From Acidobacteriota bacterium (GTDB lineage Bacteria; Acidobacteriota; Terriglobia; Terriglobales; Acidobacteriaceae): a stretch of DNA of 6,371 nt. Below the pieces are notes generated by a model that ran no database searches, was not told the DNA's origin, and worked only from the letters and a program-made list of their open reading frames with translations. The DNA lies in contig JAJZMO010000016.1 of assembly GCA_021798235.1 (NCBI GenBank), positions 1 to 6,371 on the forward strand, written 5' to 3'. This document shows positions 1-6,371 of this stretch, one piece after another; position 1 is the stretch's first letter, and each line of letters opens with the position of its first letter. A program made the translations under genes and the position numbers.

Positions 1-1250
1 AGCAGCGTGCCACGGTGAAAGTCGATCGTGTACTCGGGATCTTTCAGCGTGTGGCCGGTCAAAACCATCACCACGGTTTCCTGCGGATGCACCTTGCCTG
101 CGGCGCAAAGCTTTTTCAGCCCGGCAAAGGTCACCGCGCTGGCTGGCTCGCAGCCAATGCCTTCTGCGCCAATCTCGGCCTTTGCCAGTGCAATTTCCTG
201 TTCCGTTGCCTGCTCGCAAAAGCCGCCCGTCTTCTGAATCGCGCGCACCGTCTTGCGCCATGAGGCCGGGTTGCCGATGCGAATAGCCGTGGCGCGCGTC
301 TGCGCCTGCACCGGCTCCAGCCGCTCGCCTTTGTGCTGGCGCAGGCTGGTGTACAGCGGGTTGGCCCCGTCGGCCTGAATCACGCTGATGCGCGGCAGCC
401 GATCCGTCAGCCCCAGCGCTTTCATTTCAAAAAAACCTTTGTACAGCGCGGCGCCATTGGCCAGGTTGCCGCCCGGCACAACAATATGGTCCGGCACCTG
501 CCAGCCCATCTGCTCGGCGATCTCAATGGCGGGCGTCTTCTGTCCCTCCAGTCGGTACGGGTTCACGGAGTTCAACAGATACACCGGCGCTTGCTCCACG
601 ATCTGCGCAAGCACGCGCACGCAGCCATCAAAATCTGTCTGCAACTGGCAGGTCACCGCGCCATAATCAACCGACTGCGCCAGCTTGCCCCAGGCCACTT
701 TGCCGTCGGGGATCAGCACCAGCGCCCGCATGCCCGCACGCGCCGCATAGGCGGCCATCGCCGCCGAAGTGTTGCCCGTCGAGGCGCAGGCGACCCAGGG
801 GAAATTCTTTTCGCGCGCCACCGACAGCGCCGCCGTCATGCCTGTGTCTTTGAAGGATCCGGTTGGATTCATGCCCTGATGCTTGGCAAAAAGATGCTCC
901 ACGCCCAGCCGGCGTGCGCATTGCGGCATCGCATACAGCGGCGTGTTGCCTTCGCGGAGCGTTACCGCATGCTCGGGCGCATCCAAAAACGGCAGCAGTT
1001 CGCGGAACCGCCAGACGCCGCTCTGGTCCAGCATCGCCGTGGAGAGCCTGCGCTCAGCCCAAAGCGCGCGCAGCCCAGCGGCATTGGGCCGCTGGGAGCC
1101 GTCGCCGTTGCCTTCCAGCGCCCAGCCCGGATAAATCACTTCAAATAACTCGCCACATTGCAGGCAGCGGAACCCGGCGGACATTCCCTCGCCGCTGGTG
1201 ACCGCGCCGCAGCCAATGCAGCGCAACTGGTGCAATCTCGTGGTTGTCAT
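1..1250 (-). CDS. thrC: Threonine synthase (partial, 3' end beyond left edge)
   Basis: PLP-dependent enzyme of the cytoplasm that converts O-phosphohomoserine to threonine, the last step of threonine synthesis. Reading from ATG 1250-1248 the frame is open to the window edge (416 codons seen). An in-frame TAG at 1262-1260 leaves no earlier start. Visible features: a four-cysteine zinc-ribbon-like pair at the N-terminus (C11/C14 and C29/C32, CIGC and CLQC); the substrate-loop motif REGNTPLY (99-106); the PLP lysine K134 in NPTGSFKDTGM; the cofactor loop ASTGNTSAA (156-164); NSVNPYRLEGQKT (227-239); PGGN (259-262); and TGHTLKDPEY (398-407) near the C-terminus. Family members are usually about 400-460 residues, so probably only a short tail is missing. 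The upstream sequence gives only a weak Shine-Dalgarno (an AGG almost touching the ATG). GC is high (about 60-70% in sampled lines), unlike the operon to its right. Other fold-type II PLP enzymes are possible but the motif set fits ThrC best. Confidence 0.93.
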   Translation of the reverse strand, partial: MTTTRLHQLRCIGCGAVTSGEGMSAGFRCLQCGELFEVIYPGWALEGNGDGSQRPNAAGLRALWAERRLSTAMLDQSGVWRFRELLPFLDAPEHAVTLREGNTPLYAMPQCARRLGVEHLFAKHQGMNPTGSFKDTGMTAALSVAREKNFPWVACASTGNTSAAMAAYAARAGMRALVLIPDGKVAWGKLAQSVDYGAVTCQLQTDFDGCVRVLAQIVEQAPVYLLNSVNPYRLEGQKTPAIEIAEQMGWQVPDHIVVPGGNLANGAALYKGFFEMKALGLTDRLPRISVIQADGANPLYTSLRQHKGERLEPVQAQTRATAIRIGNPASWRKTVRAIQKTGGFCEQATEQEIALAKAEIGAEGIGCEPASAVTFAGLKKLCAAGKVHPQETVVMVLTGHTLKDPEYTIDFHRGTL

Positions 1251-1383
1251 GCCTAGCTTCTAGCCTATCAGGTGCGCCGCACCCGCCGCTCTGCCCGCGG
1301 ATGGAACTTGGAGTTGGATAGATACGAAGTCCGAGGGATCGTCTGACCGAGAGGTGCGGGTGCCTGTAGATGGTCAAGAGGTT
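1251..1383. other. Upstream region of thrC, no gene
   Basis: This stretch lies between the thrC start codon and the hairpin array. I see no convincing sigma-70 promoter reading toward thrC: a TTGACC on the minus strand (about 1372-1377) has no matching -10 element at a normal distance. A small perfect stem (GGTGC, loop GCC, GCACC) lies at 1271-1283, about 20 bases before the thrC ATG. It is too short to call a riboswitch or attenuator. No leader peptide rich in threonine or isoleucine codons is evident. Confidence 0.5.
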
Positions 1384-1487
1384 GTGCCCCATGTCTCGCT
1401 TTTGAGACACGGGATATAGAAACTCTGCTGGTGCTCCATTCTTCGCGTAGCGAAGGGTGGGAAGCGGTGCCCCAGGCCGAAGCCGGG
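1384..1487. repeat. Cluster of three hairpins, each led by GTGCYCCA
   Basis: The octamer GTGCYCCA occurs three times in the same orientation, at 1384-1391, 1431-1438 and 1467-1474, and each copy runs into an inverted repeat. Hairpin 1 (1388-1413) pairs CCC with GGG and TGTCTC with GAGACA around a six-base loop, with one A-C mismatch. Hairpin 2 (1436-1460) pairs 11 bases around GTA, with two T-G wobbles on this strand. Hairpin 3 (1471-1487) pairs CCC and GGC with GCC and GGG around CGAA, with one bulged A. It is followed by TTCTTTT, so it resembles a weak plus-strand terminator, but no plus-strand gene precedes it. I recall similar TGGGGCAC-ended stem-loops as interspersed noncoding repeats in Acidobacteriota. 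That is memory, not a search. The octamers and stems are read directly. Confidence 0.6.
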
Positions 1488-1540
1488 TTCTTTTACTTGC
1501 GCGATTTCCTGCTGCGGTGTCTTCTCGCGGTCGTTCGTGA

Positions 1541-1880
1541 AAATCTGCGCGTCCCACTGATAGCCGTACGATCCAATCCACGCCGGAGTCAGGCGCGCGG
1601 GCTGGATACGATGGGGCCAGGCGGCGCAAGGGGGTAAAGGTGCATGCGGGGTGGACACGCTGGGACACCTGCTGGCGCTGCATGTAACTGCGGCCAGCGA
1701 GCAGGATCGCGCACAGGTCGAGCAACTTGCAGAGCAGGTACAGCAGATCACCGGAGACCAAGAGGAGTTGGCCTATGTCGATCAGGGATACACGGGAGAA
1801 GCCGCGCAGAATGCGCTGCGAGGCATGGGATTCAATTGCATGTGGTCCAACATACCTCTTGTCCAGCTTCTCTCTCTGAT
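1541..1880 (+). mobile_element. Remnant of an IS5-family insertion sequence
   Basis: The limits are approximate and follow the recognisable transposase fragment plus the short AT-richer stretch before the end of the kinase gene. I found no terminal inverted repeats and no target-site duplication. The transposase N-terminal part and the C-terminal part with the catalytic glutamate are both missing. The element is therefore a decayed internal fragment that cannot move itself. It lies exactly where GC-rich DNA (thrC side) changes to lower-GC DNA (kinase side). Confidence 0.6.
1550..1859 (+). pseudogene. IS5-family DDE transposase fragment, two frameshifts
   Basis: Three pieces in three frames join into one IS5-type transposase core. 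Piece 1 (1550-1648) reads [15 protein letters not shown] then [18 protein letters not shown] and carries the first catalytic Asp in TDSRT (GAT 1559-1561). Piece 2 (from 1651) reads [20 protein letters not shown] and continues to [15 protein letters not shown], with the second Asp at 1780-1782. Piece 3 (1815-1856) reads [14 protein letters not shown]. Each change of frame fits loss of one base, near 1649-1650 and near 1809-1820. A TGA at 1538-1540 closes piece 1 upstream. The usual end of the family (the RRWVVERSF block with the catalytic Glu) is absent. After piece 3 the sequence runs almost directly into the convergent end of the kinase gene. It cannot encode a working enzyme. The family call is from recognised motifs; the subgroup is not determined. 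Confidence 0.82.
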
Positions 1881-1888
1881 TCACTGGT

Positions 1889-4699
1889 TCAGAATTCGTC
1901 GGGCATGCCAGCACCGTGGACTCCAGTCTTTATCCTATCTGCACATGCAAGGGTAATAGCCTCTTCAATTTGTGTGCGGAGGATTGGCTTCGAGACATAC
2001 CCATCCATGCCACACTCCAGGCACTTCTCACGATCGCCATTCATCGCATGCGCAGTCATCGCGATGATGGGGATGTGACGGCGAGTCTGCTTTTCTCTGT
2101 CGCGGATTTCTTTGGTTGCCGCAATCCCATCCAAGAGTGGCATTTGGATGTCCATAAATACCAGGTCATAGGTTCCGGTTTCCAACATCGACAATGCTTC
2201 AATGCCATCATTGGCAATGGTCACGCTGTGGCCCATCTTCTCCAGTGTGCGCGCCGCGAGTTTCTGGTTGATGCGATTGTCTTCAGCTAGAAGAATGCGA
2301 AGACCTTCTTCGTTATACTTGTGGTTTTGTATTAGAGGAGCGCTCTCCAGGGAAGGGTTTTTCTGATTCAGTACGGTAGAGATAGAAAAGAGTAGATCGG
2401 ATCTGCGTATTGGCTTAAGCAGGTAGGATGCGATGCCAAGCTGCTTGCAGCGCTCTGCACCCGCACCATACCCCCCAGAGGTCAGCATCATAATTACAGG
2501 AGCTGTCAGTTCCGCATCCTGATGTATGCGCTCAACCAGCATAAAGCCATCCATGTGCGGCATGTGCATGTCTGTCATGATGAGGTGGAATGGATCCCCA
2601 ATCGTATGAGCTTCACGCAGCTTAGATAATGCAAGATCGCCACTTTCAACAGCACAGGGCTTTGCCTGAACCTGACGCAGCATCTCGGATAAGATTCTGC
2701 GATTGGTCTGATTGTCGTCGACAATCAGTACTTTCAAATCTTTAAAGCTTGTTGGCGACATAGCGTGCTGTGCAGCGGTAGACTGAGTGGTCAAGAATGT
2801 AGCCGTGAAGTGAAATTGTGTTCCTATCCCCAACTGGCTCTCCAGCCATATTTTTCCGTCCATCATGGATACGAGCCGCGATGAAATCGTCAGCCCAAGC
2901 CCTGTGCCACCATACTCGCGTGTTGTCGATGAATCGGCCTGCGCAAAGGGATTGAAGATGACGGCCTGCTTTTCAGGGGAAATCCCAATTCCTGTGTCGG
3001 AGACAGTAAAGTGGAGAACGCAGTTGTCATTGCGCACCTCCTCGTTTTCAACGCGGAGTGATACTTCTCCAGTGTGCGTGAATTTGATAGCGTTGCCTAC
3101 AAGATTGACAATGATTTGCCGAAGACGACCAGAGTCTCCTCGCACTGTTTCCGGTACGTTTTCCGCAATATCGCAGAGCAACTCCAGCCCTTTTTCGTCC
3201 GCACGTAATGCGAGAGTTTTCATGGTATCTTCCAAGCACTCTCGTATTTTAAAGTCGACAGCTTCCATTTCCATTTTCCCGGCTTCAATTTTGGAGAAAT
3301 CGAGAACATCGTTAATGACTCCAAGAAGTAAGTTGGCGGAAAGTTTCACTGTCTCCATGTAGTCCCGTTGCTCTGCAGACAAGATCGTATCCAGGGCAAG
3401 TTCCGTCATGCCGACAACACCATTCAACGGTGTGCGAATTTCGTGGCTCATGTTTGCCAGAAACTCGCTCTTTGTTCTATTGGCAACTTCAGCTACCTCC
3501 TTTGCGTTGCGGAGAGCATCCTCGTTGCGCCGCTGTTCCGTTATATCTCGGAAGGTCCAAATTCTTCCGTAGTACTCACCATTCTTCCCAAGAACGGGAG
3601 CCGAATATCGATCGAGAACCGTACCGTCCTTCATGTATATTTCATTTGTTTGAATTTCATCGGGGTGATTATTCAGGTACGCTACGCATTCAAGGAATGC
3701 AGTGGGATTGGTGGTGAGGTTAGCGAAATAGTTCAGTCCAGGATCGTAAAAATCGCCCTTTGTTTTATTGTATGGAACCTTCCATATGCGGCAGAAAGGC
3801 TCATTCTGGAAGATGATTTCATTCTGGCCATTACGCACAAGAACGCCTTCGATGGTCGCGTTACCTTGTGCTTCTAGAAAAGCAGCTTGCCATCGCAACT
3901 CCGTCTCGATTCGTTGACGCTCCACAATCTCAGATTGCAGCTGAGCTGTTCGCTGTTGAACACGCTCTTCCAATCCATTATTTATTTCTTGCAGGAGCAG
4001 ATCGCGCTGCTGAATACGCTCCAGCATTTGATTAAACGATGTTACAAGTGTTCCAACTTCGTCCTGGCTCAGCTCCGGGGCACGCAGCGAATAGTCTTCG
4101 CGCAGCGAGACCTGTTCTGCCAGTGAAGCAAGCTGAACCAGCGGAGCGCTGACAAGACGCACGAGTTCTACGGTTGCAAGATAGGTGATGATGATGGACA
4201 GAATCAAAACTAGAATTGCGATCTTTGCGTACTGCCGCAGCTTTAGACGAAATCCACCAAGATCGGAAACGATACCGATAGTTCCCGTTTTTTCTCTGTT
4301 GAGTGAAACGCTGTGAAACAGCGTAAGGGTATTCTTGCTGAAGTGGGCACCATCTGAACCCAGAGCGGGCATTTTTAAGGAGGGGTCGACATCAGCTCTG
4401 CGGTATACCGCAAAGATGTTGCCCTGCTCATCGTAAAGGCAGGCCACAACTACATCATGTTCGGCTTTGAGTGCTCCCAGCATTTGCTCGGCTGTTTTCT
4501 GATCTTCAAAAGCCAGGGAAGCCGCTGTATTTGCACCCAGTGTATCCGCTAGTGTGGAAAGTTCACTGGCCGCAGTGGCGCGAAAATCAGCGCGTTCATA
4601 AATGGTGAAGCCTGCACAAGCCAGAGCGAGCGCCATCACTGTTGAGGAAAGAAGCAGCAACGCGAGCTTGCGGCGAATTGGAAGATTTTTAGTGGTCAT
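1889..4699 (-). CDS. Hybrid histidine kinase: CHASE8-HAMP-PAS-HisKA-HATPase-REC-REC
   Basis: Inner-membrane sensor kinase of 936 residues. Domain order: basic N-terminus and TM1 (about 11-34); a periplasmic CHASE8-like sensor (about 35-155, with [18 protein letters not shown] at 57-74); TM2 (about 158-175); HAMP (about 176-230); a coiled-coil linker (about 232-268); PAS with a PAC-like end [13 protein letters not shown] (about 270-390); HisKA with phospho-acceptor H419 in [10 protein letters not shown]; HATPase with N532/N536, DTGIGI (568-573) and GGTGLGL (597-603); REC1 (D661/D662, phospho-site D710, T740, K762); and REC2 (E806/D807, phospho-site D850, T882, K904). All key residues are present, so it should be active. 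There is no Hpt or output domain. Its ATG overlaps the stop of the YfiR-like gene (ATGA), which implies translational coupling. AAGG lies about 9 bases upstream and GGGAG abuts the ATG. CHASE8-HAMP is the sensor arrangement of YfiN, which fits control by the neighbouring YfiR-like protein (inference). The C-terminus ends a normal distance after REC2, so the adjacent IS remnant does not seem to have truncated it. Confidence 0.95.
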   Translation of the reverse strand: MTTKNLPIRRKLALLLLSSTVMALALACAGFTIYERADFRATAASELSTLADTLGANTAASLAFEDQKTAEQMLGALKAEHDVVVACLYDEQGNIFAVYRRADVDPSLKMPALGSDGAHFSKNTLTLFHSVSLNREKTGTIGIVSDLGGFRLKLRQYAKIAILVLILSIIITYLATVELVRLVSAPLVQLASLAEQVSLREDYSLRAPELSQDEVGTLVTSFNQMLERIQQRDLLLQEINNGLEERVQQRTAQLQSEIVERQRIETELRWQAAFLEAQGNATIEGVLVRNGQNEIIFQNEPFCRIWKVPYNKTKGDFYDPGLNYFANLTTNPTAFLECVAYLNNHPDEIQTNEIYMKDGTVLDRYSAPVLGKNGEYYGRIWTFRDITEQRRNEDALRNAKEVAEVANRTKSEFLANMSHEIRTPLNGVVGMTELALDTILSAEQRDYMETVKLSANLLLGVINDVLDFSKIEAGKMEMEAVDFKIRECLEDTMKTLALRADEKGLELLCDIAENVPETVRGDSGRLRQIIVNLVGNAIKFTHTGEVSLRVENEEVRNDNCVLHFTVSDTGIGISPEKQAVIFNPFAQADSSTTREYGGTGLGLTISSRLVSMMDGKIWLESQLGIGTQFHFTATFLTTQSTAAQHAMSPTSFKDLKVLIVDDNQTNRRILSEMLRQVQAKPCAVESGDLALSKLREAHTIGDPFHLIMTDMHMPHMDGFMLVERIHQDAELTAPVIMMLTSGGYGAGAERCKQLGIASYLLKPIRRSDLLFSISTVLNQKNPSLESAPLIQNHKYNEEGLRILLAEDNRINQKLAARTLEKMGHSVTIANDGIEALSMLETGTYDLVFMDIQMPLLDGIAATKEIRDREKQTRRHIPIIAMTAHAMNGDREKCLECGMDGYVSKPILRTQIEEAITLACADRIKTGVHGAGMPDEF

Positions 4700-5340
4700 C
4701 TCCCATTGCCTTCCGAAGGTTCGATAACCCTTTTTGCAAGGAGAAGCATCTGCGAGCTGATTGTTAGATTTGCCTTCTCTGCCGCGCGGCGATTGATAGA
4801 AAAACGAATCCTATTCCCTTCCAACAGGAATTGGATCATTCCTCCGGCATCGATAAAATCATCTGCCTCTCCCACAGTTAAGATCGGAGCATTCCCAAGG
4901 CTCGCCAGTAAATCTTTCAGGTGGCTGTCCTCATTTTTTCCAATAAAGAGCATCGTGCATTCGTTGATTTGGTTGTACTTTACATGCCGAATGTGAATTG
5001 TGCGGGAGCCGATCTGCTTGCCTGCCAATGTGTTTTCCAGGTCACCATGAAATGGATCGTCGTCCACGGTGCAAAGCAAAAAGGAACTTGGGCTGTCGCT
5101 TGGAGCGCTTGGAGGCCAACGGACAAGCTGGGCAAAATGAAAAAGGAATGCGGCCTTTACGTGATACTCATCTTGCATAGATTGACAGCATCCTTTTGTT
5201 GCGTTGAACACAATTCCAATGATCGCGAGCACAACGAAGAATTCCAAAGTTCGTTGCGCAGCCCGCGGGGGCGCGAAGAGGCTGGTGCATTTTTGCCCCC
5301 CTTCGTTCATCCTCAAATTGGCTTTATCGCTCACGCACAT
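4696..5340 (-). CDS. YfiR/DUF4154 family secreted protein
   Basis: Small exported protein of 214 residues from the chosen start. In Pseudomonas, YfiR is a periplasmic repressor that binds the sensor region of the membrane diguanylate cyclase YfiN; a similar brake on the adjoining kinase is inferred here. Family signatures: EYHVKAAFLFHFAQLVRWP (58-76), CTVDDDPFHGDLENTLAGK (90-108), ECTMLFIG (127-134) and GGMIQFLLEGNRIRFSINRR (166-185), then the AAEKANLTISSQMLLLA helix. C90 and C128 sit where family members carry a cysteine pair that could form a disulfide. A hydrophobic stretch (about 31-46) behind R26/R30 looks like a signal peptide or anchor, but the leader before it is long. C51-C52 lack a proper lipobox. 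ATG 5340 is preferred because GAGAGAG lies just upstream; TTG 5352 (overlapping the receptor stop) and ATG 5310 are alternatives. The stop overlaps the kinase ATG by four bases. Confidence 0.87.
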   Translation of the reverse strand: MCVSDKANLRMNEGGQKCTSLFAPPRAAQRTLEFFVVLAIIGIVFNATKGCCQSMQDEYHVKAAFLFHFAQLVRWPPSAPSDSPSSFLLCTVDDDPFHGDLENTLAGKQIGSRTIHIRHVKYNQINECTMLFIGKNEDSHLKDLLASLGNAPILTVGEADDFIDAGGMIQFLLEGNRIRFSINRRAAEKANLTISSQMLLLAKRVIEPSEGNGR

Positions 5341-5343
5341 TCG

Positions 5344-5350
5344 CTCTCTC
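5344..5350 (-). promoter_or_regulatory. Ribosome binding site for the YfiR-like gene
   Basis: On the minus strand GAGAGAG is followed by CGA and then the ATG at 5340-5338. The site overlaps the TGA stop of the receptor gene (5351-5349), so ribosomes ending the receptor stop on top of it, which favours coupled translation. It is the main reason for choosing 5340 over the TTG at 5352 or the ATG at 5310; the latter has a GAGG with no spacer. Confidence 0.45.
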
Positions 5351-6371
5351 AATACTGCCAGCGCAATTTAAGATAAACGCCACGCGTAATCAACGAGGGC
5401 GCTACAGTAGTATCTTCTCCAAGATATTCAAGGTGCCTGGCTTTCAAAAGATTCTCTCCATCAAGAGTGATGGAAAAATTCTTTGCCGCCTGCCAGCTTA
5501 GATTGCTATCCATTTGCGTGTAGGAAGGAACGCCTGTCGCTGGTAGTCGTCCAACGAAATAAGCTGCCGTATTCCATTCCCATTTTTTCGGTAGGTCAAC
5601 GCGCGAGCGCAGTTGCGCTTGGTGCGTAGGATTTCCGCCATCGGTTGCGGCAGCCGTCGTTACATCTTGACTGGCCGCTGTCGCATGCAAGTGCATGGCC
5701 AAAAAAGAATAGCCCGGACTCAAACTCCATCGTTTGATCACCTGCCAATTCGCAAATATCTCTCCGCCGTGCGTTTCTCCTTGCAGTAGGTTGCCGTAGA
5801 TGTAAGGAGCAACGGCATAAATGTATGTAGGTGTACTCTGCAGGTATGGTGTCCCAGGCTCATAGGATGTTAGGTGGCTATAGCTGTTGTAATACGCGGC
5901 AACATCCATCGAAAAATTTCTGGTTAGCTGCGTTCGCCCTCCAACTTCAGCGGCGTGCAGATCTTCATTCTTAAACTTTGGATTTCCAGAAACAGTGAGA
6001 AGAACTGGAAGGCCGTTCGGGCCAGAGACTGCTTCAAAGTTAAATTGAAGGGCTGTGTCTGTCCGTGCGGGTGTCCGCTCTGCCTGGGAAATGGCTGTCC
6101 ATACCATGCCTCGATCTGTCAGCTTCACGCTCATGCGAATGCTTGGTTGCAGTCCGAAGCCTGTGAAGTAATTGTGTTCGACCTTGGTTCCAAAACTTAC
6201 ATGGATACGATCGGAGGCAAGCGCAATCTCATCCTGTGCAAAGGAGCTAAAAAGCTGCGTAGTCAGGGATGCAGGCACGAAGGTATACCGCAACCCAGAT
6301 GCAGTACTGTCAGAGTCGAGACGATAGCCTGCTCCCCATACAATGTCCTGATGCTGTCCCCAGTGAAGATG
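5349..6371 (-). CDS. TonB-dependent outer-membrane receptor (partial, C-terminal barrel)
   Basis: The last 340 codons of a TonB-dependent receptor; the frame is open through the right window edge, so the signal peptide, plug and first strands are not seen. The visible part opens with HLHWGQHQDIVWGAGYR, then FSSFAQDEIAL (41-51), DRIHVSFGTKVEHNYFTGFG (54-73) and WTAISQAERTPAR (91-103), all typical of late barrel strands in TonB receptors. Aromatic-rich strands continue to the end LITRGVYLKLRWQY, whose terminal tyrosine is the expected outer-membrane assembly signal. A TTG at 6293 is inside the frame and is not the start. The gene ends eight bases before the ATG of the YfiR-like gene, so the two are almost certainly co-transcribed. 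The ligand cannot be told from this half. The link with a YfiR protein and a sensor kinase suggests that uptake or binding is tied to signalling (inference). Confidence 0.9.
   Translation of the reverse strand, partial: HLHWGQHQDIVWGAGYRLDSDSTASGLRYTFVPASLTTQLFSSFAQDEIALASDRIHVSFGTKVEHNYFTGFGLQPSIRMSVKLTDRGMVWTAISQAERTPARTDTALQFNFEAVSGPNGLPVLLTVSGNPKFKNEDLHAAEVGGRTQLTRNFSMDVAAYYNSYSHLTSYEPGTPYLQSTPTYIYAVAPYIYGNLLQGETHGGEIFANWQVIKRWSLSPGYSFLAMHLHATAASQDVTTAAATDGGNPTHQAQLRSRVDLPKKWEWNTAAYFVGRLPATGVPSYTQMDSNLSWQAAKNFSITLDGENLLKARHLEYLGEDTTVAPSLITRGVYLKLRWQY

Noticed and set aside
333..1148. A 271-codon plus-strand open frame opposite thrC
   Set aside because: The opposite strand encodes a motif-perfect threonine synthase. 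The plus frame is a low-complexity, Arg/His/Ala-rich shadow as expected from GC-rich codons.
1355..1377. TTGACC on the minus strand as a -35 box of a thrC promoter
   Set aside because: At 16-18 bases downstream the sequence is GC-rich with nothing like TATAAT, so the match is most likely chance.
1471..1494. Hairpin followed by TTCTTTT as a rho-independent terminator
   Set aside because: The stem is short and bulged, the T run is broken, and the orientation would end plus-strand transcripts, where there is no functional gene upstream. I also saw no stem plus T-run on the minus strand after the kinase stop at 1889.
1141..1914. A 257-codon minus-strand open frame filling the gap between the kinase and thrC
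   Set aside because: It overlaps the true thrC start in another frame, runs antisense through the transposase remnant and through the hairpin array, and its translation shows no domain. It is a chance frame in GC-rich DNA.
3368..3877. A 169-codon plus-strand open frame opposite the kinase PAS and HisKA region
   Set aside because: It lies fully antisense to conserved kinase domains, has no recognisable motif, and no ribosome binding site was evident.

Overview
The window looks like chromosomal DNA of a Gram-negative, didermic bacterium, most likely an acidobacterium of the Terriglobales type. The diderm call rests on a TonB-dependent outer-membrane receptor with an aromatic C-terminal residue. 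The acidobacterial call is softer. It rests on the overall style of the proteins and on an intergenic array of GTGCYCCA-led hairpins, which I remember from noncoding DNA of that group; I could not search for it. All intact genes lie on the minus strand.

Layout from left to right: (1) 1-1250, most of a threonine synthase gene (thrC), with its 3' end cut off by the left window edge. It is GC-rich. (2) 1251-1888, about 640 bases with no intact gene. It holds the thrC leader, a cluster of three hairpins (1384-1487), and a decayed, frameshifted plus-strand fragment of an IS5-family transposase (about 1550-1856). (3) 1889-6371, a tight three-gene operon of clearly lower GC, read right to left. The order is the C-terminal half of a TonB-dependent receptor (5' end beyond the right edge), a secreted YfiR/DUF4154 protein, and a 936-residue hybrid histidine kinase. 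The kinase reads CHASE8-type periplasmic sensor, HAMP, PAS, HisKA, HATPase, REC, REC.

The operon genes probably form one signalling route. The receptor sits in the outer membrane, the YfiR-like protein in the periplasm, and the kinase spans the inner membrane with a periplasmic sensor of the type that YfiR inhibits in the Pseudomonas YfiBNR system. Here the sensor drives a phosphorelay kinase instead of a GGDEF diguanylate cyclase. No Hpt domain, DNA-binding regulator or other output gene is in the window, so the downstream end of the relay is unknown. The composition change at about 1890, next to an IS remnant, fits separate origins for the operon and the thrC side.
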